Source: Caprella mutica (lineage: Eukaryota; Arthropoda; Malacostraca; Amphipoda; Caprellidae). Taken from it: 64,000 nt of DNA. Each line of letters begins with the position of its first letter. The first letter of the stretch is position 1. Both the position numbers and the translations under genes were made by a program. This document shows, in pieces, positions 22,708-33,484 of the stretch. Where the stretch lies: NCBI GenBank assembly GCA_947561585.1, contig CANNZV010001595.1:1-64000 (forward strand), given 5' to 3'. Below the pieces are notes generated by a model that searched no databases, was not told the DNA's origin, and saw only the letters and a list, made by a program, of their open reading frames with translations.

Positions 22708-24690
22708 TCATTTTACAATAAATAATTCTGTAGAAGCCCCTTGTGAATTTAATTGGGGCTTCTGTTCATAAATAAAAATGGATTCCAATGTCCTCAAATC
22801 GTAACTATTGCAGGTTGATAAAATTTTGAAATCATTTTCTGAAATCTGATGGTTATTATCATATGAATGGTTTAAGATTTTGCTATTTTCTTGATTAGTT
22901 AAAACAGTAAAGGGGTTTCTGAAGGAATCCCCTCTGTGTTGACAAACTCGAACCTTTAATTGTTTCCTTGTCTCGCCAATGTAGGCCGCGGAGCACTGTC
23001 CGCAAGTGAATTTATAAATGACGTTGGAAACAAGTAAAGGTGGGAGTTTGTCTTTATACTTAAACATATTACCAATAGTGTTAGAAGAATTAAAAATGAA
23101 TTTAGGATCGATCTGAGGATAAAACTTACTAATTAAAGATGTTAATTTACGTTTGAGGACATTGGAATAATGGCCTAAATATTCTAACTTAACATAAATT
23201 GGTTTCTTAGAACAAGTTATTTTAGAAGGAGGTGGATTATAAAAATTATCTATGGTCTTCCTAAACATATACTATCTATAATTTTGCTTGTGAACTTATT
23301 TTTCAAAAAATAATCCCTAAGATAAGACAATTCATTTTCAAACAACGTTACATTAGAACAGATCCTAAAGGCCCTATGAACTAAACATGAAATAATATTG
23401 AGTTTAAAACTAAAAGGAATAAAGGAATTAAATTTCATACCAAGGCCAGTGAACGTTTTCTTGCGATATACAGAAGTAATAAATTTATCATTCTCTCTAC
23501 TTATCAAAACGTCTAAGAAATTTAATTTGGAATTAATTTCAGTCTCACAAGTGAATTTAATATTAGGATGTTGAGAGTTTAAATAATTTAGAAATTTTGT
23601 AATGTGAGAGCTGTGCCTGAAAAGAATGAAAGTATCGTCAATGTATCTTTTGTAAACTATTGGTTTGAATTCAGAAGGACAATTATTAAGCCAATTCACT
23701 TCATGATAGTACAAGAAAACGTTCGCTAGCGTTGGACCTAAGGGATTACCCATAGCTACACCCTCAAACTGAGAGTACAAAACATTATTAAAAATAAATA
23801 ACACCTCCTTTACAGCCATTTCCAGAAGATTCTTATAATATAATTTTGAAAAAGAAGGGACATCATAAATATTGTTGTTATACAATGAATCAGAAGCAAT
23901 ATTAGTAGTTTCATTAATGGGAATATTTGTAAAAAGGGACTTAATGTCAAAGCTAGCCATTACATACTTATTACTATTTGGAGTGTTGATTATATCTTTG
24001 ACAAAAGAGAGACTATCTTGAACAGTATATTGGTTGGAAGTAAGTGGAGTTAAATATGGAAGAAGAAATTTAGAGATTTTATAGCCAGCTGTGCCTATTG
24101 ATGATAATATTGGTCGTAAAGGGACATTATCTTTATGAATTTTGGGTAAACCATACATTACCCCCGGTGAAGAGCTGGACAGCCTCAGATGGTCGTGTAC
24201 AGATTGACTGATGTGCTTTTCTTTCAAAAGTTTTGCCAAAAATCGATTAATTTTGTCTTCGTGTCGTAATATAACTCTGAACCAGTCTTCATTTATAATT
24301 TTGAATTTGGTGGTGTCCGAAATAATCTCTTGCATCTTTGAGTGGTAATCTTCTTTGTTCAAAATAACTATGCCATTTCCTTTATCAGGTTTCAAAATAA
24401 CGATATCCTTATCCTTGCTCAAGTTTTGAAGTGTGCTAACTAGTTCCTTGTCCGGATTAAGGCTATGAGGGTTGAAGGAGTAAAATGTGCTGTAAGCAAG
24501 GTGTTTCAATGAAGTCCTTACTCGATTCAAACCATCGGGAAGAAGTGGTGAGATGTCATTATTTTTCAGATCACTGAATAGTTTTTCAAAGGAGAGGAAA
24601 AATTTGTTATATTTAATTTTCTTAGGAGGAAGCCCAAATTTGAGTCCATTAGCTAATGCATTTACTTCATTTGTTGATAATCTTTTTCTT
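22708..24690 (-). pseudogene. Penelope reverse transcriptase and GIY-YIG endonuclease, broken
   Basis: Reads right to left. From about 24690 to 23250 is the reverse transcriptase. It carries the KPDKGNGIVI block, YGLPKIHK, SFDIKSLFTNIP (motif A with catalytic Asp), GVAMGNPLGPTLAN (motif B) and YIDDTF (motif C, two catalytic Asp). From 23268 to 22708 is the endonuclease, with CGQC, AAYIGET and a following RVCQHR. The two parts are in different frames with about 19 bases overlap (one frameshift near 23260). An in-frame TAA lies near 24690, just upstream of the KRLSTNEV region. The catalytic residues look intact but the frame is interrupted, so this copy cannot make the full protein. Confidence 0.9.
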
Positions 24691-24699
24691 GATTAATTA

Positions 24700-25222
24700 A
24701 ATATTGATTTGCTAGGGTCAAGCTCCTCTTGTGCTGTCTGTAATCCCAAATTAAAAAGTTTACGTCTATGAATTTCTTTAACCTCATCTAATTTGTTACT
24801 GTTGTGGTTGTTAATATATGAGAAGAGATGATTGAAATCTATCCACGATGTTGTTGCTTGCAGATCAATACAAAGTATGAATATCTTGATAATAATGTTC
24901 GTTTTTAAGTTCTCTTTTCATTTAATTCATCTTCCAGAAGCTTCCTCTGGAAATCGCTGTAGAAGGAGGTGCGACGAATCCTACTCGAATAAAGCTTGAA
25001 ATTAACAAATTTTGGAGTTAACTTGTTCTTAATGCACGATGTCAGAAAATAAATGTCTTCTTCTGTCTTTTTGATTTTGAAGTCTAACTTTTCACAATTT
25101 CGAAATAATTTCACTACTTTTTCGCCATAGCGGTGACGTAAAGTTTCAATAATAGATTTGTTCCGTGGAAACCGAATTTTAATAATGAAGAGAAAAACAA
25201 GGGTTGTAATAAAAAAGTCCAT
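24700..25222 (-). pseudogene. N-terminal part of the Penelope protein, broken
   Basis: The 105-codon frame at 25222-24905 (RHRYGEKVVKLFRNCEKLDF, then a CIKNKLTPKFVNF block) resembles the N-terminal domain of Penelope proteins. Its start lies inside the upstream direct repeat. It ends at a stop at 24905, and the downstream part (SWIDFNHLFSYINN) continues in another frame, so at least one more frameshift exists here. Confidence 0.7.
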
Positions 25223-25588
25223 ATTTCTTCAAGCTTTCGATTTTTTCAAAAAATCATCCTCAGGAAAAACTAAACATATCTTAATTCTACTACATAAATA
25301 CAAAATTCTCCTATCTAGGATACAGAAATGAATAAATATCACTAATGTTACAATTAATTAAATAAACAATGAACTCAGAAAAAATTATCTACATATAAAA
25401 GAAAGAAATCATTTTACAATAAATAATTCTGTAGAAGCCCCTTGTGAATTTAATTGGGGCTTCTGTTCATAAATAAAAATGGATTCCAATGTCCTCAAAT
25501 CGTAACTATTGCAGGTTGATAAAATTTTGAAATCATTTTCCGAAATCTGATGGTTATTATCATATGAATGGTTTAAGATTTTGCTATT

Positions 25589-26087
25589 ATTATGACTTTC
25601 ATTAATCAACGGAATTCACAACTTCGGTCAGATTTCATTTGAGAAATTCACATGGTCGGTCAGAATTCATTTGAGAAATTCACATGGTCAGTTTCGAAAT
25701 GAATTTCAATGAATCGGTCATTTTTTTTTTGCGTTCAATCTAAAGTATGAATGTGATAATGGTTAATAATACCAATTAAATATGTTTTTTTTAGTTTATT
25801 TCCTATTATAAATCAACTAATAATAAGGTACCTACATCTTTTGTATAAATAAACTCAATATATAAAATGAATGATAAATAAAATTGTGTCATATGTATGT
25901 ATCCTTAATGATATTTTATGACAAATATTCCGTGATACGGCTCACCGTAATTAATAACTAAAAGAAGATACTAACTAGATATAATGATATATATAGATAT
26001 CACGAGTCACTACATATATACTATCACACATGTAACTATAGATCAAGATCATATATATTTATCACATTTATCTTTTTGTTTGATTTA
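25589..26087. other. No gene; short local repeats
   Basis: About 25615-25720 holds two to three copies of a roughly 38-base repeat containing ggtcag and catttgagaaattcacatgg. The rest is AT-rich with ATATA-type runs around 25980-26060. Confidence 0.6.
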
Positions 26088-27423
26088 TTACAATCTCTTC
26101 TTTATCATCTCTGCTAGTCCCAGATTTTCGTATTCTTCACCCAAACAGAATTTATGATACCATCTAGGACATGCATTATATCCCATCCAGGCATCTGCGT
26201 CCTCTTGATTTTCATCTCCTCCACATGCATGACATTCGTTTGAATTTTCGATAGCGTTATCATCATTTGAGTCATCATCATATACAATTTCGATGCTCTC
26301 TCTTTGCTGAGAGAATACTACGGTCTTTTTCCCTTTCGTCAGCTTTTCATGTTTTTTCTTATTTCTTTCTTCTTGTCTTTCTTTTTTCTTTCGTAATTCT
26401 GATTCTTTCTTCTCTTGCTTATCAACCAAACTCTTAAAGTAATCTGAGCCACTTATAGCAGGGGGACGATTTGGTTTACTTCGTGTTTCCTCTCTTGTCA
26501 TTACGACACTTTCATCAATCTTTAGATATTTCTTAAATGGGGAATATTCCCAGTTCCCATAAAATCGGGGATTTGTAGAATTATTAAAAGTTTCCGATCT
26601 AGTCGAATCCTTATTTGGAGTACTCTCCCTCAGAGTGATGATTATTCCTTCTTCGTCGGGTGCAGAAGATGTGGTGGGCATGGGAATTTCAATTGTGGAA
26701 ATATTGTTTATATTTCGTTCAAGAGGTGGATCATTATCCTCAATTGAATTGTCAGGTTCATTGCAGTTCTCTATTACTTCTTCGCTGGTAATAGATTCCG
26801 TAATAAGTGCAGCACCACATGGAATTTGAGCGTTGTTGACTGTCAGTTCTGTCAATGTACAGTCATCTTTACCTTCTGTCAATTCCTTTAGTTCTCTGTA
26901 TCTAGAGTACATCTGACCTTTATCAGTCCTGTCTTCGATGTCATATCCCTCGCTGTACCTGGTTCTGAACTGTTCGATATTGCCAGCAGTAAGATATTTA
27001 TCAAATAGTTTCAGAGCCCTCATGAATGCAAGACTTTGTTGGGTTGTGCCATACGGTACTTCTTTGTTGAATTCTCTCGCTGCATTTTCCTCATCAATTG
27101 CGTTGGGGTCGTAAGGAATCAAACCAGCTTTACGAAATCCTGAAATTATATTCTGCATGTTTCTCTTACACTTGTGCCATGTACCATTGAAAACAGTAAA
27201 GAAACAATTCTTACTCATCATTTGATTATAGTTGCATTTGAAGTCGTTAACGGCTGTGTTCCAATACTTTTTAAGTGGCCCATATACACTTATATCAAGT
27301 GGTTGCATGATATGTGATGCATGAGGCAAGAAACAAAACAAAATAATAGAATTGTTTCTACAAAACTCTGCCACGGCAACGTTAATATGCGTGCTATGAC
27401 CATCCATAAAAACAATTACAGTT
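26088..27423 (-). pseudogene. 5'-truncated pogo/tigger-type DDE transposase with PHD-like tail
   Basis: Minus strand. The frame opens with VTVIVFMDGHSTH (the second catalytic Asp region of DDE_1 superfamily transposases), then CFLPHASHIMQPLDISVYGP with the third acidic position, then a conserved FRKAGLIPYDP block. A Lys/Glu-rich linker follows and a C-terminal Cys/His cluster, CHACGGDE...WMGYNACPRWYHKFC, like the PHD-type finger in many of these proteins. One usual Cys is replaced by Tyr in WMGYNAC. The HTH/CENP-B half and the first catalytic Asp are missing: upstream is satellite DNA, and the apparent first 13 residues (MVNSSHGKYHLMV) are translated satellite. It is a fossil unless another exon exists. 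Confidence 0.85.
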
Positions 27424-29695
27424 ACCATTAGATGATATTTACCATGTGATGAATTTACCATTAGATGATATTACCATGTGATGAATTTACCATTAGATGA
27501 TATTACCATGTGATGAATTTACCATGTGATGAATTAACCATGCGATGAATTAACCATGCGATGAATTTACCATGCGATGAATTTACCATGCGATGAATTT
27601 ACCATGTGATGAATTTACCATGTGATGAATTTACCATGTGATGAATTAACCATGCAATGAATTTACCATGCGATGAATTTACCATGTGATGAAATTACCA
27701 TGTGATGAATTAACCTTGTGATGAATTTATGTACCATGTGATGAATTTACCATGCGATGAATTTACCATATGATAAATTTACCTTGTGATGAATTTACCA
27801 TGTGATGAATTTACCATGTGATGAATTAACCATGCGATGAATTTACCATGTGATGAATTTACCATGTGATGAATTTACCATGTGATGAATTTACCATGTG
27901 ATGAATTTACCATGTGATGAATTAACCATGCGATGAATTTACCATGTGATGAATTTACCATGTGATGAATTTACCATGTGATGAATTTACCATGTGATGA
28001 ATTAACCATGCGATGAATTTACCATGAGATGAATTTACCATGTGATGAAATTAACATGTGATGAATTAACCTTGTGATGAATTTATGTACCATGTGATGA
28101 ATTTACCATGCGATGAATTTACCATGCGATGAATTTACCATATGATAAATTTACCTTGTGATGAATTTACCATGTGATGAACTTACCATGTGATGAATTA
28201 ACCATGCGATGAATTTACCATGCGATGAATTTACCATGTGATGAATTTACCATGTGATGAATTTACCATGTGATGAATTAACCATGCGATGAATTTACCA
28301 TGTGATGAATTTACCATGTGATGAATTTACCATGTGATGAATTTACCATGTGATGAATTAACCATGCAATGAATTTACCATGTGATGAATTTACCATGCG
28401 ATGAATTTACCATGTGATGAATTTACCATGTGATGAATTTACCATGCGATGAATTTACCATGTGATGAATTTACCATGTGATGAATTAACCATGCGATGA
28501 ATTTACCATGTGATGAATTTATTATGTGATGAATTAACCATGCGATGAATTTACCATGCGATGAATTTACCATGTGATGAATTTACCATGTGATGAATTT
28601 ACCATGTGATGAATTAACCATGCGATGAATTTACCATGTGATGAATTTACCATGCGATGAATTTACCATGCGATGAATTTACCATGTGATGAATTAACCA
28701 TGCGATGAATTTACCATGCGATGAATTTACCATGTGATGAATTAACCATGCGATGAATTTACCATGTGATGAATTTACCATATGATAAATTTACCTTGTG
28801 ATGAATTTACCATGTGATGAATTTACCATGTGATGAATTAACCATGCGATGAATTTAGCATGTGATGAATTTACCATGTGATGAATTAACCATGCGATGA
28901 ATTTACCATGCGATGAATGTACCATGTGATATATTTACCATGTGATGAATTTACCATGCGATGAATTTAACATGTGATGAATTTACCATGTGATGAATTT
29001 ACCATGTGATGAATTTACCATGTGATGAATTTACCATGCGATGAATTTACCTTGTGATGAATTTACCATGTGATGAATTTACCATGTGATGAATTTACCT
29101 TGTGATGAATATGCCATGTGATAAATTTACCATGTGATGAATTTACCTTGCGATGAATTTACCTTGCGATGAATTTACCATGTGATAAATTTACCATGTG
29201 ATGAATTTACCATGTGATGAATTTACCATGTGATAAATTTACCATGTGATGAATTTACCATGTGATGAATTTACCATGTGATGAATTTACCATGCGATGA
29301 ATTCACCATGTGATGAATTTTCAATTTACCACGTGATAAATTTACCATGTGATGAATTCACCATGTGAAGAATTTTCAATTTACCACGTGATAAATTTAC
29401 CATGTGATGAATTCACCATGTGATGAATTTTCAATTTACCACGTGATAAATTTACCATGTGATGAATTTACCATGCGATGAATTCACCATGTGATGAATT
29501 TTCAATTTACCACGTGATAAATTTACCATATGATGAATTCACCATGTGATGAATTTTCAATTTACCATGTGATAAATTTACCATGTGATGAATTTACCAC
29601 GTGATAAATTTACCATATGATGAATTCACCATGTGATGAATTTTCAATTTACCATGTGATAAATTTACCATGTGATGAATTTACGACGTTCCCTG
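27424..29695. repeat. 16-bp satellite, about 140 copies, with higher-order repeats
   Basis: The unit is ttaccatgtgatgaat with frequent gtg/gcg and ttt/tta variants. A distinctive marked block (tatgtaccatgtg, then atatgataaatttacc) recurs at about 27727, 28085 and partly 28770, giving a higher-order period near 355 bases. From about 29300 a different roughly 64-base higher-order unit with gaattttcaatttaccacg takes over. The array abuts the truncated transposase. Confidence 0.95.
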
Positions 29696-29714
29696 TATAA
29701 TGATTAATTGGTAA

Positions 29715-29912
29715 TTCTCTTTTTCCTGACCATTTTTCCTGTCTCTTTTTTTTTGTCTCTTTTTTCCTGTCTCTTTTTCCTGTCTCTTTTTTGCAATCTC
29801 TTTTTCTTGTCTCTTTTTCGTAGTCTCATTTTTCTGGTCTCTTTTTCTTGTCTCTTTTTTCCTGTCTCTCTTTCCTATCTCTCTTTCCTGTCTCTCTTTC
29901 CTGTCTCTTTTC
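29715..29912. repeat. Pyrimidine-rich tandem repeat
   Basis: About fifteen degenerate copies of a 12-14 base unit, ctttttcctgtct. One strand is nearly pure pyrimidine. The 83-codon frame through it is a by-product. Confidence 0.8.
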
Positions 29913-30429
29913 CAATGATAGTTTCATTGTGGTCGATTATTTATATTTTTTTCCAGTAGTTGCTTTTCAGTTTTTTGCTTTCAAATGGGAATTATGTTTC
30001 CCAAACCTCTTAAATATTTGGCATTAATTCGTATTGCAGAAATGATCATCATTTTTAAATTATATAAATAAATGTCAATGTTCAATAACGTTATATTTAT
30101 ATATAAAAGTTATGTAAAAAATAGGCTATGGTTAAAATGGAAAATATATGCAATTTAGGTTAAATACTGATTTTCACGTAAAATTAGTTCATGATAAATG
30201 CACTCATTTACCGCTATTAACTGTTTATTTTTGTTCTAGAAAAATAACAGTCTGATTTCAAATACAGAAGCTTGTGTTTGATAGAAACCCGAGAAATAAT
30301 TTATTTAGATAGTAATCTAAGAGGAATACCCAAAATAATGATTTTTATAAGTTATTTGCCATAGCTATTTGGTGACCTATTTAAAGTAGGCAGAAGTAGG
30401 ACATGTGATGGTAGATAAGACACTAAAGG
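29913..30429. other. No supported gene
   Basis: AT-rich upstream flank of the candidate pair B promoter. Confidence 0.4.
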
Positions 30430-30506
30430 TATTTAAGGGCCCGTATCTCTGAGGTGACATCCACACGCTCCAACTTCAACTCTCGAAACACAACAACTAT
30501 TGAAAA
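30430..30506 (+). promoter_or_regulatory. Candidate promoter and leader exon for pair B
   Basis: TATTTAAG at 30430-30437 is a TATA-like box. About 30 bases later begins a less AT-rich stretch (acatccacacgctccaactt). It ends in a donor GAAAA|GTGAGT (GT at 30507-30508). Spliced to the acceptor at 32142-32143 it gives a short untranslated leader and an intron of about 1.64 kb. Prediction from signals only. Confidence 0.4.
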
Positions 30507-32045
30507 GTGAGTAAATTGTTAGAATAATTTAGTAATACGTAACTAAATCACAGGCTCACAATCTTGAAATTTATAAACATTGGACAACATTTTCACTCGA
30601 AAGTCAAAAGAGTTTTATAATATTTTTCAAAAATTCTTTTTTCTATTTTTAAAAGTGATTAAAATGCTTCCTTTAGAGTGTTTAGATTAAATATTTACAG
30701 TCAAATATAGTTATTTTATTATAGTAATATGGAATCTATGCTTTAGGGAAGTGAATTTATCTTTTAAAATAAAATTAAAGTACATTAGATGATCCGTCAG
30801 GTAATTTTTACGGTAAAAAATTCTATAAAATAACAATCAATTATATTTTTCAAATTGATATTATTTAACATTGCCATTCATAAAAAAGTCAAATAATTTA
30901 TTTATTTTATTATTAAAATAAAATTGATTTGAGACTTTGAGACGACTTTCGTTGGTTTCTAAAATATGCTACTGTGGCATCCATAGTTCAATATATTGAG
31001 ATAATACACAGATATTCATAGCAATTGCTGTTCTTGCTAAAATTAGTAACAGTTATTCTACAATAATTCAATTTATAGTTCAAATCAATCGTTATATTGT
31101 TGAAGCCTTTTTCAATTATTTTTATTTCAATTAAAGAGAGTTTAATCATATGGTAATCACACCAAAGAAAATCATTTCACCAAAGAGAAAAAATGACTGC
31201 ATGAAGTAAGTATTGAGAGGCGCAGTAAAGTAAATACTTAACATTTTAACCGTTCCTGATGTAGTTGTATCTCATCAACAATAGAAGGTTATTAAAATTA
31301 AAATTGATGTACTTTTATTTAAAAATTTATAATTGAATGATATTCCCATATACTTAGTATATAATGCAGTTTAACTTTATATTTAAAATGAAATAAAATG
31401 TTAAATAAACAAATTGGCTAAATTTTAAATTGTTTTTCATATTTCGGCTTTTATTCCTTGGGAATTTTTTTATTTATTTTTGAAAAACCATTGAATTAGA
31501 AACCAAATTAAATCCTCAGGTAAAACTCGTGAAAATTTTCCTCTTGAATGGAAAACTTAAAAACTTCGAAAATAGGACTTTTTTGCTTTGTTTAGTTGAA
31601 AAATTTTTATATGCTTTAATAATTTAATTTGTGCATGAATTAGGGTTAGATATGAAAAAAAAATTGGCCAATAGTTCTATAACGTCAGCGGTACAGCTTT
31701 GAATTGTAATATAAAAACAATTTTTCAATCAGTTACAATTTAAATAAATATTAAAGTTAATATTTTGTATTTCGAGAAGAAATTTAAAAGTTTTTTATTT
31801 TAGCCACTCTTGGAAAAATTTATCAGATAATTGCAATTCAGTGTATATGTACATATTTAGAGCTAATCCAAGCTATAATTAAGTGTTTATTAATTTGTAA
31901 AGTTAAACGAAAATTTTTATGAATATTTATTCAAAAATATAGTGAGGACTAGGGTTCATTCTTTTCTGATCATGTATTACTCTAAATCTGTGGGCACCAA
32001 TTCTGTTTTTGTTTCTATCTTATAATACAAACTTAATATAAAATA
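30507..32045 (+). other. Probable first intron of pair B
   Basis: AT-rich, no coding sequence, tandem repeat or transposon recognised. Much poorer in repeats than the rest of the window. Confidence 0.4.
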
Positions 32046-32143
32046 AACGGCGGGCAGCCATTGCTTGCAACGAGGTGCAACCGTGGTTGGTCCGCCGTTG
32101 TCATAATGGTTTGGTCAATCACGTTTTTTGCATCTCGTTGCAG
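32046..32143 (+). promoter_or_regulatory. Structured 3' splice site of B1: long hairpin plus crossing stem
   Basis: GCAACGAGGTGCAA (32067-32080) pairs with TTGCATCTCGTTGC (32128-32141), one G-U and no mismatch. After a bulge of four T and one C, CGTGGTTGGTC pairs with 32113-32123. Total about 25 pairs. The AG of the acceptor (32142-32143) directly follows the helix. A second stem AACGGCGG (32046-32053) with CCGCCGTT (32092-32099) crosses it. Position, order and both stems match those at A1, and several pairs differ by compensating changes. Confidence 0.7.
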
Positions 32144-32144
32144 G

Positions 32145-33278
32145 ATGAAGGTCTTGACGCTGCTATGTTTCTTTTTACTTCACTGCGGTGTTCACGCAGC
32201 CCCAACGTCAAACACCCACCTCCAGGGCTCTTACCTACCCCCACCTGCCTCCAGTGACACAGGCGACTCAAACGCTCATTTGGAATCTTGTTCGCCAGTA
32301 ACCAGAACTCTCACTTTCGATAATGACGTCTATGTTGGACCATCTTCAGATACCAGAACCATAACAAACACCTTCAAGTTAACCAGTTTCCAAACTCTTA
32401 CCAAAACAAGAAGTGTTCCAGTCACAAGAACACAAAATGAAAGGATTTTAGTGACAGAAATAAGCACAAACAACATTATAATAGCAACAGACACCATCAT
32501 TACTCCTAGTCCACTGATATCCACCTACATTAATACTTTAGTGGTGACAGATACTACTTCAATTATACAAACCGCTACCGAAACTAGTACTAAATTCGTT
32601 CCCATCCTCCAGACCATAAGAAGAAGATCACTTGTAAAAGAAACAACAATTTTCTCTTTAACTGAGACCAGCACAGTTACAGAGAGTCCAGAGATTAAGT
32701 TTTCCGTGTCTACGTCAATTGTTTATTTACCACTATTGAGAGAAACTAGAAAACCAATTGTGGAAGTTACAAGTGTTTCGGAATATGCCAAATATTCAAC
32801 AGTTTTAGAACTGGTTACACCTACACCACAAGTAGATACAACATACAAATTTGAAACAAGTTCAGTCATTGAAAGACCAGAGAAAACAGTGACTCTAACT
32901 CGGACTGAGAGCACGGCATTAGTGAAGCCATCTGTAACCACAATATTTCAAACGGAAACCGTTAAAGTTTCATCCATAGTTACAGAAACTGTTTCCAGTC
33001 ACTACCAACACATGATTATGAATAATCAAATTCATACAGAATACATCAGTTCCACTGTTACATTATTTCACTCAACTACAGCATACGATAGAGGTGCGAA
33101 ATTTAACACCCTATTCGAAACACAGACAAGAGATTTGCCTTTCCTCGGGTATCGATTTGGGAAGCAGTGGGACTATGATACGATTTCTACCGTAACCAAA
33201 GTAATCGACGTAACCAAGTCAAAAGCTTGTCCAACTTCTTACGCATATACGGAGCCCGAAGTGGAATTTATTTTTTAG
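32145..33278 (+). CDS. B1: secreted Thr-rich repeat protein with YLPP motif
   Basis: 377 aa. The ATG at 32145 is one base after the acceptor AG; the frame upstream has no ATG. Residues 3-18 form a signal peptide ending GVHA. YLPP is at 30-33 and Cys at 49. The body (about 50-360) is Thr/Val/Ser-rich with TRT, VTET, TATET and TRTES units in alternating order. It is less repetitive than A1 and A2 and has more acidic residues. Cys 362 is followed by a 15-residue tail with YAYTEP, comparable to the YNYN-P tails of A1 and A2. Only two mature Cys. B2 follows 206 bases downstream in the same orientation. Same family as A1 by layout and by the structured acceptor; function unknown, secreted matrix or cuticle role inferred. 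Confidence 0.8.
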   Translation: MKVLTLLCFFLLHCGVHAAPTSNTHLQGSYLPPPASSDTGDSNAHLESCSPVTRTLTFDNDVYVGPSSDTRTITNTFKLTSFQTLTKTRSVPVTRTQNERILVTEISTNNIIIATDTIITPSPLISTYINTLVVTDTTSIIQTATETSTKFVPILQTIRRRSLVKETTIFSLTETSTVTESPEIKFSVSTSIVYLPLLRETRKPIVEVTSVSEYAKYSTVLELVTPTPQVDTTYKFETSSVIERPEKTVTLTRTESTALVKPSVTTIFQTETVKVSSIVTETVSSHYQHMIMNNQIHTEYISSTVTLFHSTTAYDRGAKFNTLFETQTRDLPFLGYRFGKQWDYDTISTVTKVIDVTKSKACPTSYAYTEPEVEFIF

Positions 33279-33362
33279 ACAGCTAGCATAACTGATAGCT
33301 GGAATAATCTTTTGAATGGTGTGTGATTTGAGTTAATTTAAAAAAAACTAACTTTTATGTAG

Positions 33363-33483
33363 GTTTGTAAGAAATATACGAAATTGTGCAAAACCAAATC
33401 ATATAAATGGCAAAGTAACACTCTAATAGTTTAAGTTTTTGTGATTAGATCTCATATTGATTTATTCTATTTCTATATTTCAG
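33363..33483 (+). other. Possible 121-bp intron between B1 and B2
   Basis: A weak donor-like TGTAG|GTTTGT (GT at 33363-33364) and a good acceptor (ttctatttctatatttcag, AG at 33482-33483) one base before the B2 ATG. No AATAAA lies between B1 and B2. Size and position mirror the A1-A2 gap. Confidence 0.4.
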
Positions 33484-33484
33484 A

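Larger units (their letters stand above)
22478..25588 (-). mobile_element. Penelope-like retroelement with flanking direct repeats
   Basis: Direct repeats of 410 bases (22478-22887 and 25179-25588) flank a minus-strand coding region with Penelope-type reverse transcriptase and GIY-YIG endonuclease. I found only about two differences between the repeats, in the aaaacct/aaaaact and ttctg/ttccg blocks. Repeats of this kind (pLTRs) are normal for Penelope-like elements, as is their overlap with the coding region. Here the upstream repeat holds the apparent start of the N-terminal frame and also a second copy of the endonuclease C-terminus (25409-25609). Confidence 0.9.

Noticed and set aside
29300..29640. 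CACGTG boxes repeated in the satellite as a regulatory cluster
   Set aside because: They arise from one substitution in the satellite unit and are multiplied by tandem copying. No promoter is close.
27424..29695. CRISPR-like array
   Set aside because: Repeats are contiguous 16-mers without unique spacers, in eukaryotic DNA. It is a satellite.
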